From Chitinibacter sp. GC72 (lineage in GTDB: Bacteria; Pseudomonadota; Gammaproteobacteria; Burkholderiales; Chitinibacteraceae), in assembly GCF_009760905.1 (NCBI RefSeq), contig NZ_VIRW01000009.1:1-64000 (forward strand): a stretch of 64,000 nucleotides of DNA, written 5' to 3'. The position numbers and the translations under genes were made by a program. The number at the start of each line of letters is the position of its first letter. Positions within the stretch are counted from its first letter, which is position 1. Below the pieces are notes generated by a model. It searched no databases, had not been told where the DNA came from, and was given only the letters and a program-made list of their open reading frames with translations. Positions 1 through 8,486 of this stretch are shown in pieces.

Positions 1-181
1 AAACCATTTGTTCGCTCATGCGTAATATTTTGCTCACGGTCTTGGGCGACTCTCCTTCGTGCAAAGCCAATAAACCCAAGGCGCGTGGGCGAAAATTGGC
101 GTGATGATGCTGTTGCGCCATGCTCTCTAACATGACGATTTCATCGGGCGTGAGTGGTTGACCTAAAAGATTACGTTTCAA
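1..181 (-). pseudogene. N-terminal part of an IS630-type transposase/HTH protein, cut by the window edge
   Basis: Read from a TTG start at 181 with a GGAG six bases upstream, the frame stays open to the window edge. About 60 residues are visible. They contain a proline-rich opening (GQPLTPDE), then a helix-turn-helix-like stretch with FRPRALGLLALHEG and PKTVSKILRMSEQ, which resembles the DNA-binding start of IS630-family transposases and related winged-helix proteins. Whether the gene is intact beyond the edge cannot be seen, so calling it a pseudogene is only provisional. An ordinary HTH regulator is a possible alternative. Confidence 0.4.
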
Positions 182-290
182 GCTTGGCTCCTATGAAGAG
201 CCTATTTTGAAGCAAAATTCATTCCAATTAGTTGCAAGGAACTACTTACGAGGTCTTGGGTCGCTAAAGTACCCGAAGCAGGGAGTAGGT

Positions 291-314
291 ACGATGAGCG
301 CAGCGTAATCGGAG
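291..314. repeat. CGATTAGCGCAGCGTAATCG-type palindromic repeat, copy 1
   Basis: The sequence ACGATGAGCGCAGCGTAATCG (one base off the unit seen elsewhere) lies just beyond the stop of the GT51-like gene. The same quasi-palindrome occurs at 901-920, 938-957, 58209-58228 and 58257-58277. Confidence 0.6.
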
Positions 315-322
315 AAATAACA

Positions 323-859
323 CTACAGAGACAAAAGGTATTGTACTCGGCGTTCTAAGCCCTCTGGATTGGCCAAGTATGCTGATGGTGCATGGGTGAT
401 AGCAAGCAGCCTAGCGGCTTGAATCATGCTGATACGCTCTAATGGAGTACCAAAGTAGTGCTCGGACGCAAGAGAAAAGCCATAAATTCGATTTCCTATA
501 TAGGCCGTTGAAATATAAAAACTTTCTATTTCAGCGTCTGAAAGATGCAGTGGCAACAATATGCCAACGCAGAATTCGGTAAGCTGGCGATGCATTGTTT
601 TCATTTCTTTGACTTGGTTTGAAGCAGATAACGCATTTCGGATTACAGCGTATATGAGGCGTGAGCCGTAAGCTTTTCGAACCATGTCCGTGACGATTTT
701 AGGTGGCTTGCGCTCACTTGGTTTTGCTTCGCTTAGGGTACGTTCAATGTGGAGCACAACGGGTCTAACCATCAAGATGTCGAATACCAAGGTCGCCAGA
801 CAGATACAACCTATCAGTACAACAATTGAGATCGCCAACCGACGCAATAAACGTTGCAT
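323..859 (-). CDS. Short GT51 (peptidoglycan transglycosylase)-like membrane protein
   Basis: The protein is about 178 residues from the ATG at 859; a TTG at 871 is an upstream alternative and neither has a strong ribosome binding site. One N-terminal membrane segment (about residues 8-30) is followed by a soluble region. The C-terminal half carries the pattern YIGNRIYGF, then SEHYFGTPLERISMIQAARL, then HAPSAY, which matches the late motifs of GT51 glycosyltransferases (the YFGK, LSLAEAALL and PSxY region). The early catalytic motif EDxxFxxHxG is not visible and the domain is far shorter than the usual ~170-residue catalytic fold plus anchor, so it is probably inactive or works as an accessory protein. 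Palindromic repeats lie on both sides (291-314 and 901-957), suggesting a cassette that moved or duplicated. Confidence 0.55.
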   Translation of the reverse strand: MQRLLRRLAISIVVLIGCICLATLVFDILMVRPVVLHIERTLSEAKPSERKPPKIVTDMVRKAYGSRLIYAVIRNALSASNQVKEMKTMHRQLTEFCVGILLPLHLSDAEIESFYISTAYIGNRIYGFSLASEHYFGTPLERISMIQAARLLAITHAPSAYLANPEGLERRVQYLLSL

Positions 860-898
860 GGTAATGTCCAATATTCGAGTTAAGCACCTAGTAGTAGA

Positions 899-958
899 TA
901 CGATTAGCGCAGCGTAATCGTACGCAAGTCATTTCTCCGATTACGCTACGCTAATCGG
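899..958. repeat. Inverted pair of CGATTAGCG(C/T)AGCGTAATCG repeats
   Basis: CGATTAGCGCAGCGTAATCG at 901-920 is followed by CGATTACGCTACGCTAATCG at 938-957, which is its reverse complement with one change. The pair can fold into a 20-bp stem with a 17-nt loop. The same paired arrangement recurs at 58209-58277. Confidence 0.7.
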
Positions 959-1038
959 GGGGCTGTCCGAAATTCGGTGTAAACCTGCTATCGATTATAC
1001 GGTTACTGACTGTCCGTTTCTGGCCAACCTCAGCCAAA

Positions 1039-1344
1039 TCACCCCGGCTGCGCGCCGTCGTACCCTTCCACAATCACCAAATCAATCTCGCATGCGCCGT
1101 CGCGTAGTGTTTTTGCGGATTGGTATAGGGCGGAGTGGTAGCAGTCGACGGCGGATTGGTAGCTGGGAAATTCGACGATAGTGTTTCTAGTGAGGGTATT
1201 GCCTTCTGGCACAGTGTAGCTGCCCGCTCTAGCCAGATACCTACCACCGTATTGGGCAAGCGCCGCAGCATTAGCGGTGATATAGGCTTGAAAAGGCTCA
1301 AGCTGGGTGATGTCGAGCCGGACGATCCAGTAGCCTTTGGCCAT
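1039..1344 (-). CDS. DUF1330 family protein
   Basis: This is a 101-residue protein; the ATG at 1344 is preceded by AGGGAG at good spacing and is preferred to the longer frame. It has the family's typical plan: MAKGYWIV start, a YITANAAALAQYGGRYLARAG core, the EFPSYQSAVDCYHSALYQ helix and the VIVEGYDGAQP end. DUF1330 proteins are small ferredoxin-fold (dimeric alpha/beta barrel) proteins of unknown function. It lies downstream of zapE on the same strand with a 63-base gap. Confidence 0.85.
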   Translation of the reverse strand: MAKGYWIVRLDITQLEPFQAYITANAAALAQYGGRYLARAGSYTVPEGNTLTRNTIVEFPSYQSAVDCYHSALYQSAKTLRDGACEIDLVIVEGYDGAQPG

Positions 1345-1407
1345 GGTGTGCTCCCTGATATGAATTGGAAGCAAAACCATACCACAAAGTCAGCGATGCT
1401 CGGACAA

Positions 1408-2559
1408 TCAGGTTTCGATCAGCCCGGCCTGTTCCTGCTCGACGCTCTGGTGCGCCAGCGCCAGGTATTCTTTTGATTGCATCTCGGTCAGGCGGCTGGC
1501 GGTGCGGAAAAATTCGCTCGCTTGTAGGCCAGAGACATACACCTCTTCCACCGGCACGTCGGCAGCGATGATCAGCTTGACGCGGTGATCGTAAAACACG
1601 TCGACCAGCCAGGTAAATCGGCGCGCCAGATTGCTTTGCTCGGGTTTAAGCTTGGGCAGGCCGGAGAGGAAAACGCTGTGATATTCCTGCGCCAGCGCCA
1701 GATAATCGGCCTGACCGCGCCCATCGCCGCACAGCACGGCAAAATCGAACCAGATTGCGCCACCGGCGCGGCGACGCGCTTTGACCTTGCGCCCTTCGAT
1801 GATGACATGCGAATCCTGATCATTGCCGGTGGCCATTTTGCCAAACAGCTCGGCCATTTCGGCCATCGTCGCTTCGTTATTCGGCTGCAGATAGGTGCGC
1901 GCGGCGGTGAGCGTGCGCAGGCGGAAATCCTGCCCGCCATCGACATTGAGCACGTCCAGCTTGGCTTTGAGCAATTCAATCGTTGGCAGAAAGTTGGCGC
2001 GCTGCAGGCCATTGGGGTACAGGCCGTCGGGCGCATAGTTCGACGTCGTCACCAGCACCACACCGCGATTGAACAATTGCTCCATCAGTCGGCCCAGAAT
2101 CATCGCATCGGCAATATCGGAAACATGAAATTCGTCGAAACACAGTACACGCACGGCTTTCGCCCATTTATCGGCCACTTTGGCCAACGGATCGTCGCTG
2201 CCCTGCTGGGCGCGCAGCTCGCGGTGGACTTCCTGCATGAAATGGTGAAAATGCAGACGCTTTTTGCGTTTGTACGGCAGCCCGGCGTAAAAGGCATCCA
2301 TCAGAAAACTTTTGCCCCGGCCAACGCCACCCCAGAAATACAGGCCACGCGGCAAATCGGGCGTGGGCAATAGCGTTTTACCAAACAGGCGATTGCGTTT
2401 TTGCTTGAACACCATCAGCGCCTGCCACAGTTTTTCCAGCTGCCCGATGGCGGCCGCTTGCGATTCATCGGCGATAAATCCATCTTGCGACTGCAGCGAG
2501 CGATACCAGACCAGCGGGCTGACGCCTGATTGTGGCGGGGCAATAACATGTTGCGACAT
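1408..2559 (-). CDS. zapE: Cell division protein ZapE (AFG1-family ATPase)
   Basis: The 383-residue protein is an AFG1/ZapE AAA-like ATPase. It shows the Walker A loop GGVGRGKS near residue 76, the following LMDAFY and HFHHFM motifs, the Walker B VLCFDEFHVSD, and the sensor region VTTSNYAPDGLYPNGLQR. In Escherichia coli ZapE interacts with FtsZ and affects the division ring under stress and low oxygen. Length is normal for the family. The gene starts after a rho-independent terminator (2605-2631) that separates it from the upstream peroxiredoxin gene, so it probably has its own promoter. Confidence 0.93.
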   Translation of the reverse strand: MSQHVIAPPQSGVSPLVWYRSLQSQDGFIADESQAAAIGQLEKLWQALMVFKQKRNRLFGKTLLPTPDLPRGLYFWGGVGRGKSFLMDAFYAGLPYKRKKRLHFHHFMQEVHRELRAQQGSDDPLAKVADKWAKAVRVLCFDEFHVSDIADAMILGRLMEQLFNRGVVLVTTSNYAPDGLYPNGLQRANFLPTIELLKAKLDVLNVDGGQDFRLRTLTAARTYLQPNNEATMAEMAELFGKMATGNDQDSHVIIEGRKVKARRRAGGAIWFDFAVLCGDGRGQADYLALAQEYHSVFLSGLPKLKPEQSNLARRFTWLVDVFYDHRVKLIIAADVPVEEVYVSGLQASEFFRTASRLTEMQSKEYLALAHQSVEQEQAGLIET

Positions 2560-2604
2560 AGATTAATCCGGCAATTCAAGTTGCGCGATTATAGAGTTAA
2601 CTCG

Positions 2605-2631
2605 AAAAAAAAGCCCTGTGAATCACAGGGC
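2605..2631 (-). terminator. Rho-independent terminator upstream of zapE
   Basis: On the minus strand GCCCTGTG-ATT-CACAGGGC forms an 8-bp stem followed by eight T. It is the second terminator after the peroxiredoxin gene. Confidence 0.8.
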
Positions 2632-2764
2632 AATCCATCACTCACGCAGTGAGGCACCCTTGCGGGGAGAGGGCGGGGGGCGTGGGAACAAAATATTAGG
2701 CGGCCATCAACACCACCTTATTACTGATTTACACGTCTTGGCGGATGTACATATCTTGCCGCCG

Positions 2765-2792
2765 CAAAAAAGCCCCGCGAACGGGGCTTTTC
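2765..2792 (-). terminator. Terminator of the peroxiredoxin gene
   Basis: The stem AGCCCC/GGGGCT with a GCGAAC loop is flanked by A-rich and T-rich tracts, so it can work in both directions. It lies 28 bases after the peroxiredoxin stop codon. Confidence 0.85.
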
Positions 2793-2819
2793 CTTTATTC
2801 GCCAGTGAAACCCAGCGAA

Positions 2820-3425
2820 TTACAGCGCTTCTGCGTGTTCAGCCAAGTAGCTTGCAACGCCAGATGCATCGGCTTTCATGCCTTTTTTACCTTTGTTCCA
2901 GCCAGCTGGACACACTTCGCCGTGCTCTTCGGTAAATTGCAGTGCGTCGATCACGCGCAGCATTTCGTCGATATCACGACCCAGCGGCAGATTGTTCACC
3001 ACTTGGTGTTGTACCACGCCGTTTTTGTCGATCAGGAAAGAGCCGCGCAGCGCAACGCCTGCATCAGACAATTCAACGTCGTAAGCCTGGCAGATTTCGT
3101 GTTTAACGTCGGCAACCAGGGTGTAACCCACTTGGCCGATACCGCCTTTTTCTACTGGCGTGTTGCGCCATGCAGCGTGCGTGAACTGGCTGTCGATTGA
3201 TACGCCGATCACTTCAACGTTGCGCGCTTTGAATTCGGCCAGACGGTTGTCAAAAGCGATCAGCTCTGATGGGCAAACAAAAGTGAAGTCCAGCGGGTAG
3301 AAGAAAATCACCGCGTATTTGCCAGCGGTAGCCGCTTTCAGGTTGTAGCTATCAACGATCTCGCCTGAGCCAAGTACGGCAGCAGCGGTAAAATCAGGGG
3401 CTTGTTTAGCAACGAGTACAGCCAT
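2820..3425 (-). CDS. Typical 2-Cys peroxiredoxin (AhpC/Prx1 class)
   Basis: The 201-residue protein reduces hydrogen peroxide and organic hydroperoxides. It carries the peroxidatic cysteine in PLDFTFVCPSEL (Cys51) and the resolving cysteine in GEVCPAGW (Cys172), with the GVSIDSQFTHAAW motif between. Cys172 and the C-terminal tail place it with typical 2-Cys enzymes, which form dimers and decamers. AGGAG stands seven bases before the ATG, and a candidate sigma-70 promoter lies at 3469-3497. It appears monocistronic, followed by two terminators. No AhpF reductase is nearby, so thioredoxin reduction is likely but not shown. Confidence 0.93.
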   Translation of the reverse strand: MAVLVAKQAPDFTAAAVLGSGEIVDSYNLKAATAGKYAVIFFYPLDFTFVCPSELIAFDNRLAEFKARNVEVIGVSIDSQFTHAAWRNTPVEKGGIGQVGYTLVADVKHEICQAYDVELSDAGVALRGSFLIDKNGVVQHQVVNNLPLGRDIDEMLRVIDALQFTEEHGEVCPAGWNKGKKGMKADASGVASYLAEHAEAL

Positions 3426-3468
3426 GGAGATGCTCCTAGTGGGTTAATTAAAACAGGATGATTTGCTG

Positions 3469-3497
3469 TATATCAGGGCATGGGCTTTTAAAATCAA
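3469..3497 (-). promoter_or_regulatory. Candidate sigma-70 promoter of the peroxiredoxin gene
   Basis: On the minus strand TTGATT (-35) and GATATA (-10) are separated by 17 bases, about 44 bases before the start codon. Confidence 0.4.
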
Positions 3498-3618
3498 GTC
3501 GGCCTGATGCGCTAATTGGCCGATTTTGTCACAGCTTTTGAATGCGGTAAAACAGCCATTGCCTTTTTGCTTACAACTTGCCATGATCAAACCACTGCGA
3601 CTTTTCGAGGAAACCACC

Positions 3619-4500
3619 ATGCGCTTCATTTCACAATTCGCGCTCTCCATGACCTTTGGCGCATTGGCGCTATCGGGTCACAGCATGGCCAGCGAAAAAG
3701 TCATTACCATTCTGACCCAGCAAGACGTATTTAATGATTACCAGAAATTCATCGGCCAGCGTGATCCGCTCACGCTTACCCAGTACGGCGGCCCCGGCTC
3801 GCGGCGTGATGTGGTCGAGCTGGTGCTGGTGCAGCAGGCACTCAAGGCTGGCGGCAATGAATTGCCGATCAAGATTGTTAAAGTCGACAATAGCAGCGAT
3901 TCGTACAGCCGCTTTATCAAGGAAATCACCACCGGCAGCGCCACCATGGGCGGCAATAGCGCCTGGCTGATCGATCTGAAACCGCTGGCCGACAAAGTGC
4001 ATATTTCCGAGCCGGTGATCCGGCAAGGCGAGTTTGAAGCTGGCTTTTACACCACTGCTGATAATGCCGACGCCCGGCTCACCCGTACCCTGCCCGATCT
4101 GCAAAAGCTCACCGCCGTGGTGGCCGAAAGCTGGAAGCCCGATGTGGCCACGCTGGAAAGCCTGAAGTTTGCCAATCTGCTCAAAACCCAGAGCTGGGAT
4201 TCGATGGTGGGCATGCTGAATAAAAAACGCGCCGATGTTCTGCTGGCACCGTTTCAGCCAACGCCGGACTTGTCGATGGATGTCGGCGGCAAGAAACTGG
4301 TGCCCATCCAGAATGTGAAAGTCGGCCTGCAAGGCAGCCGCCACTTTCTGGTGAGCAAAGCTGATCCGAACGGCGCGCAAGCGGCTAAGCAATTAAACGC
4401 GGGGCTGGAAAAGCTGCGCGAAAAAGGCCTGATCGACAAAGCCTACCGCGACTCGGGCTTTTTCAATAACGCCACCAAAACCTGGAACCGGCTCAACTAA
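3619..4500 (+). CDS. Periplasmic solute-binding-type protein
   Basis: The ATG at 3619 with GAGGAA just upstream gives a 293-residue protein with a clean signal peptide (MRFISQF..., cleavage after SMA). The mature part has the two-lobed plan of small-molecule binding proteins: an early YGGPGSRRDV segment, EITTGSATMGGNSAWL, and late HFLVSKADPNG and LREKGLIDKAYRDSGFF, the last resembling the C-terminal helix of SBP_bac_3-type proteins. Transporter partners are absent, so it may serve a distant permease or sense a ligand. A longer in-frame start at 3526 lacks a good binding site. It converges on satP, with a shared terminator between them. Confidence 0.7.
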   Translation: MRFISQFALSMTFGALALSGHSMASEKVITILTQQDVFNDYQKFIGQRDPLTLTQYGGPGSRRDVVELVLVQQALKAGGNELPIKIVKVDNSSDSYSRFIKEITTGSATMGGNSAWLIDLKPLADKVHISEPVIRQGEFEAGFYTTADNADARLTRTLPDLQKLTAVVAESWKPDVATLESLKFANLLKTQSWDSMVGMLNKKRADVLLAPFQPTPDLSMDVGGKKLVPIQNVKVGLQGSRHFLVSKADPNGAQAAKQLNAGLEKLREKGLIDKAYRDSGFFNNATKTWNRLN

Positions 4501-4516
4501 TCCTGCACTTTAGCCG

Positions 4517-4547
4517 AAAAAAACCCGCCACAATCTGGCGGGTTTTT
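4517..4547. terminator. Bidirectional terminator between convergent genes
   Basis: AACCCGCCA/TGGCGGGTT forms a 9-bp stem flanked by an A tract and a T tract, serving the binding protein gene on the left and satP on the right. Confidence 0.85.
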
Positions 4548-4569
4548 ACATCCATGCAGCCAATCTCAC

Positions 4570-5160
4570 TTAATGGCTAGAACCACCCAGCGGCAATACT
4601 TCGCGGCCATAAATCTCGTTCAGAATCTGCCCCATCGCCGAGTAAATCGCTGCTGCGCCGCAGATAATGCCTTCGTAACCGGCAATCGTTTTAATCGCCG
4701 CACTGCCAGTGAAATCGCCAATGGCCAGCAAGGCAAACAGCAGCGTGAGCGAGCCAAAAATAAACTGGGTAATGAAATTCATGCGCAAAGTGCCAACAAA
4801 CAGAAAGGCCGTAAAAATACCCCACATCAGTAAATACCAGCCCATAGCGGATTCACTGGCTTTTGGGGCAATACCCCATTGCGGGAATACAATCAGCGCC
4901 ACTAGCGTCAACCAGAACATGCCATACGACGTAAATGCCGTCATCCCGAAGGTATTGTTTTTCTTCGACTCCAGCACGCCGGCAATCACCTGGGCCAAAC
5001 CACCGTAAAAAATCCCCATCGCCAAGATCATGGCATTGAGCTCGAACAAGCCGGCATTATGCAGATTGAGTAGGACAGTGGTCATACCAAAGCCCATCAG
5101 GCCCAGTGGCGCAGGGTTGGCAGATTGATCTTGCAGGGTGAGCGTGGTGGCAGCAGACAT
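4570..5160 (-). CDS. satP: Acetate/succinate transporter (GPR1/FUN34/SatP family)
   Basis: The 196-residue membrane protein has the family signature NPAPLGLMGFGMTT near the start and six predicted membrane segments. The ATG at 5160, with AAGGACG upstream, is preferred to a longer frame. SatP-type channels carry acetate and other short monocarboxylates across the inner membrane with protons. Acetate is released by deacetylation of N-acetylglucosamine, so such a transporter suits a chitin degrader, although the neighbouring genes do not prove that link. Confidence 0.88.
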   Translation of the reverse strand: MSAATTLTLQDQSANPAPLGLMGFGMTTVLLNLHNAGLFELNAMILAMGIFYGGLAQVIAGVLESKKNNTFGMTAFTSYGMFWLTLVALIVFPQWGIAPKASESAMGWYLLMWGIFTAFLFVGTLRMNFITQFIFGSLTLLFALLAIGDFTGSAAIKTIAGYEGIICGAAAIYSAMGQILNEIYGREVLPLGGSSH

Positions 5161-5348
5161 ATTGCGTCCTTGGCAAAACTGAAAAAGGAGCGGCATTCTA
5201 TACTGCAAAACCCTTAGTCGCACTTGGCGCGGATCAATATTTCAGCCCGCAAGGGCATATTTACACGCGCAAGCTGCTTCATATCAATACTGGGCTTAAC
5301 AAGCTTGCAGCAAAGAGATTGCCGGCCTTAAATATTGTCAAGCCACCA

Positions 5349-6071
5349 TTACCGCGTGCGAAGAAACTGCGAATACGGCAGCGTGCGAGCCATTTTGGCC
5401 ACCGCGGCTTCATAGCGTGGCAAATAGTGCGCCGCTGTAGGACGAAAAGCGGCGCACAGCTCAACGGCAGGCTCAGGCAGATTAATCATCCGCAACTGCT
5501 CACCCAGCCCTAGCCGCTGTATTTCCCGCTGAACCGATAGGGCTTCCGGGCTATAAAAAGCGTTCATTCGCCCCAGCGCCACCTTTTGCAAACTGCGCGC
5601 CACAATGCCATCACCCGCCATCAGATCCAGCTGCGCGCTGGACTGCGTAATCAGCGGCGAGCGATAGCCATCTTGCCAAACGCCGATACTAAGCCCCGCC
5701 AGATCATCACGGGAGCGAATGCGCTGGATGGGGCCTGAGGCCTTCACTGTCAGCGTTCCCTGCATTTTTAGCCAGGGCTGGCGGCTAAAACGCAGCTGTT
5801 TTTCGCGCTCGGGAGATTTGCCCAGATAGAGAATCAGGTCAATCTTCTGATCTTGTAGTAAACGCGATAAGGGCAGCTGGGTATAAACCACTTTGCTCAC
5901 GCCCATCTGCCTGGCAATCAGATCAAAGTAGGCCAGCGCCGCGCCGGTATGCTGGCCCTGGCGGAACTGGGCGTGCGGCGGCAAATCGAAATAGCCCACA
6001 TTCAGCGTCTGCCCGGCCCACACCGCCACCGAGCACAGAAAGGCTCCTAAACCCACCCAGATTCGCAACAT
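5349..6071 (-). CDS. Periplasmic polar amino-acid-binding-like protein (SBP_bac_3)
   Basis: The ATG at 6071 (GGGGTG upstream) gives about 240 residues with a signal peptide ending in VAVWAG. The mature start LNVGYFDLPPHAQF, the central DLILYLGKSPEREK and the DDLAGLSIGVWQDGYRS segment follow the pattern of family 3 extracellular solute-binding proteins. No ABC permease lies nearby, so it may be an orphan binding or sensing protein as is common in Neisseriales. An upstream ATG at 6089 is possible but less well placed. Confidence 0.72.
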   Translation of the reverse strand: MLRIWVGLGAFLCSVAVWAGQTLNVGYFDLPPHAQFRQGQHTGAALAYFDLIARQMGVSKVVYTQLPLSRLLQDQKIDLILYLGKSPEREKQLRFSRQPWLKMQGTLTVKASGPIQRIRSRDDLAGLSIGVWQDGYRSPLITQSSAQLDLMAGDGIVARSLQKVALGRMNAFYSPEALSVQREIQRLGLGEQLRMINLPEPAVELCAAFRPTAAHYLPRYEAAVAKMARTLPYSQFLRTR

Positions 6072-6187
6072 AAACACCCCGGATTGCATTGATCGCTTTC
6101 TGATTTATAGCGCCAAACCGAGCTTGGAAGCAGTTCAATGTGAGCGATGCGGAGCATGTACGATAGCTAAATCAGCGGGCAAGGCTT

Positions 6188-7021
6188 TTACACTGCCAGC
6201 GCGCGGCGCGGATCGCTGCACCATTCGCTCCACGATCCGGGGTAGAGCCGTCCGCCAGTCAGGCCGGCACTTTCCAGCGCCAGCAGATTATGGCACGCCG
6301 TTACCCCACTACCGCATTGGTGTACAAGCAGCTCTGGGCTTAACTCACCGAGTAATACCCCCCACTCCTGCTGCAATTGTTCGGCTGATTTAAAGCGGCC
6401 ATCGCTCAGATTATCCATAAAGAAACGATTGGCTGCGCCCGGAATATGACCACCAACGGGGTCCAGCGTCTCGCCGATGCCGACAAAGCGCTCGGCCGAG
6501 CGGGCATCGACCAGCTGGAATTGCGGCTGCGCCAGATTGGCCTCAACCTCTTCAACGCCCACCGCCAGGTGCGGCTGCAATTGCACCGGCAGGTGCTGCG
6601 GCTCAATTGCCGCAATGCGATGTTCCAGCTCACCACCTGCGGCCAGCCAAGCGCCCCAGCCGCCATTGAGCACCTGCACCTGGTCATGCCCCAGCCAACG
6701 CAGCAACCACCATAGCCGAGCGGCAAATGGGCCGCCACTGGCGTCATAAGCAATCACGCGCGTCGTCGGGCCAATGCCCAAACCACCCAGTTTCAGCGCC
6801 AGCGTCGCCGGATTGGGCAAGGGATGGCGGCCATTGCGCCCGGTTTTAAGGCCAGAGAGATCATCATCAAGCGAAATAAAATGCGCACCGGGCAAATGGC
6901 TCTGCAAATACGCAGCCCGGCCCGCGTCGGGATTCGCCAGCTCGTGCCGACAATCGATGAGCACCACATCGGCCTGCCCCAGCAGCGCCTGTACTTGGGC
7001 CACTTCAATCAATACACCCAT
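6188..7021 (-). CDS. sseA: 3-Mercaptopyruvate/thiosulfate sulfurtransferase
   Basis: This two-domain rhodanese of about 277 residues has an N-terminal inactive domain (VLIDCRHELANPDAGR, SGLKTGRNGRHPLP) and a C-terminal active domain with the catalytic loop CGSGVTA around residue 238. The GSG loop is typical of mercaptopyruvate sulfurtransferases. The enzyme transfers sulfur from 3-mercaptopyruvate to cyanide or thiols in the cytoplasm. GGAG six bases before the ATG at 7021 favours this start over the ATG at 7033. A repeat-like spacer separates it from hisN. Confidence 0.88.
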   Translation of the reverse strand: MGVLIEVAQVQALLGQADVVLIDCRHELANPDAGRAAYLQSHLPGAHFISLDDDLSGLKTGRNGRHPLPNPATLALKLGGLGIGPTTRVIAYDASGGPFAARLWWLLRWLGHDQVQVLNGGWGAWLAAGGELEHRIAAIEPQHLPVQLQPHLAVGVEEVEANLAQPQFQLVDARSAERFVGIGETLDPVGGHIPGAANRFFMDNLSDGRFKSAEQLQQEWGVLLGELSPELLVHQCGSGVTACHNLLALESAGLTGGRLYPGSWSEWCSDPRRALAV

Positions 7022-7033
7022 TCCCTTCTCCAT

Positions 7034-7413
7034 TGTTTAAGTCTCACAGGCAGTGGTGATGCTGCGTTATTGCGTGAGCAGAGCCACGGCAGCAGCACGA
7101 AAGCCGCAGAATACGGCCAATCACAAACAGCGATGTTCTCAATACGTGTTGATCCGAGGCTCGCTGGTGCATCTAGGGCTTTAAACCCCCTTTCGCCCAT
7201 CGCCGAGGAAGTGGAGCGAGACAAACAGCTTTACCGTTTGGCTCGCGACCGACCGAGGGAAGCCCGGAGGGCCGCCTTCTTTTACTTACTTTTCTTGGCG
7301 GAGCAAGAAAAGTGAGTCCCCGTCGCGGATTGCGACTGAAAAACATCGCGCCGAAGGCGCTAAAAGCGATCAACACAAGTTGAGAACATTGCCTCACATT
7401 CAGGGGTATAGCG
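7034..7413. other. Intergenic stretch with a recurrent-looking repeat
   Basis: No real gene is seen in these 380 bases. The part from about 7180 to 7350 includes the inverted repeat CTTACTTTTCTT (7285-7296) and AAGAAAAGTGAG (7305-7316). From memory, similar stretches with a TTACTTTTCTTG core recur between genes in many betaproteobacteria and give spurious small ORFs. The inverted repeat could also weaken transcription between hisN and sseA. Confidence 0.4.
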
Positions 7414-8190
7414 CTACACAGCGCTCATAGCATTCAGTGCAGCCTGATACACCTGGGAAGTAGCTGCAGCAATTACCCGGCCAGCGCTCTGGCGGGTCAA
7501 GGCTGCGCCTTGCCAGTCGGTCATAATACCGCCTGCGGCAATCACCACCGGAGCAACTGCGGCAAAGTCGTGCAACTTCAGGCCTTCTTCAATCACCAGA
7601 TCCAGCCCGCCCGTGGCCACCAGCGCATACTGATAGCCATCGCCGCCGTACACAGTAAAGCGCCCGCCTTGCTGCAATTGCATAAAGGCACTGCGCCCCG
7701 CCTCGCTAAAATATTGCGGCCCGGTTGTGCCAATGCGTGCGCGGGCAAAATCGCTAATCTGGCTAATGCTCACCGGCGCATCATTCAGCGTGCAACCCTG
7801 CCCCACCACGCCCACCCAGCGCTCGTTGGCAATCGGCTGGTTAATCACGCCCAGCACCGGCACGCCTTTGTAGAGCAAGCCGATCAGCGTCACAAACAGC
7901 GGGCGGCCAGTGATAAAAGCCTTGGTGCCGTCAACCGGATCGAGCACCCAGACCCAGTCTGCATCATCGCGCTCGGCGCCGAATTCCTCGCCAATAATGC
8001 CGTCTGCTGGCCGCTCGGCGTTAATCAGTGCGCGCATCGCCAGCTCGGCTTCACGGTCGGCCTGCGTCACCGGGCTATCGTCGGATTTGTCATCGATCGC
8101 CAGACCGCTGCGATAATACGGACGAATCACCGCCGCGCTGGCATCGGCAAGTTTTTTGGCAAAGGCAATCTGTTCTGGGCTGGCAATCAC
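7414..8190 (-). CDS. hisN: Histidinol-phosphatase of the inositol monophosphatase family
   Basis: The 258-residue enzyme carries the metal-binding motifs of the IMPase superfamily: IIGEEFG, WVLDPVDGTKAFI and the late LKLHDFAAVAPVV, together with GGDGYQYALVA. The sequence TKAFITGRPLFVTLIGL is typical of the HisN group that removes phosphate from L-histidinol phosphate, the penultimate step of histidine synthesis. Other his genes are not nearby, as is usual for this family. A general inositol monophosphatase role cannot be excluded. Confidence 0.85.
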   Translation of the reverse strand: MIASPEQIAFAKKLADASAAVIRPYYRSGLAIDDKSDDSPVTQADREAELAMRALINAERPADGIIGEEFGAERDDADWVWVLDPVDGTKAFITGRPLFVTLIGLLYKGVPVLGVINQPIANERWVGVVGQGCTLNDAPVSISQISDFARARIGTTGPQYFSEAGRSAFMQLQQGGRFTVYGGDGYQYALVATGGLDLVIEEGLKLHDFAAVAPVVIAAGGIMTDWQGAALTRQSAGRVIAAATSQVYQAALNAMSAV

Positions 8191-8385
8191 GGAATTACTC
8201 CAAAAAATAATCAGCGTATTTTACGAGCTTTTTATGTCAGTTAATATGCAGCCCCCTATTTTCACGATGGCTTGCGCAGCAAGCTAACTGGCCATCGGCG
8301 TTTTAAAACAAAGGCTTGAATGGTTTGAGAATTGTTTTTATTTATATTTATATTTCTATTCAATTACTTAGCTTGAAATTTTCAT

Positions 8386-8413
8386 TTGAAATATCCGACT
8401 AAAAGCGTACACT
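8386..8413 (+). promoter_or_regulatory. Candidate promoter of the bacterioferritin genes
   Basis: TTGAAA and TACACT are separated by 16 bases, about 73 bases before the first bacterioferritin start. The A+T-rich stretch just upstream (8330-8390) could hold an iron-dependent regulator site, but no clear Fur box was recognised. Confidence 0.4.
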
Positions 8414-8486
8414 TTTAAACAATCACTGCGGCCAATACCAGCCGCCCACTTCCCAAGACTGGGCAAACCAGCAAGGAGAAATCACG

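Noticed and set aside
2618-2935. Plus-strand frames opposite the peroxiredoxin end
   Set aside because: They run through two terminators and the antisense of a real gene.
7173-7397. 74-codon minus-strand frame between hisN and sseA
   Set aside because: It lies on a repeat-like spacer with an inverted repeat and no start signal.
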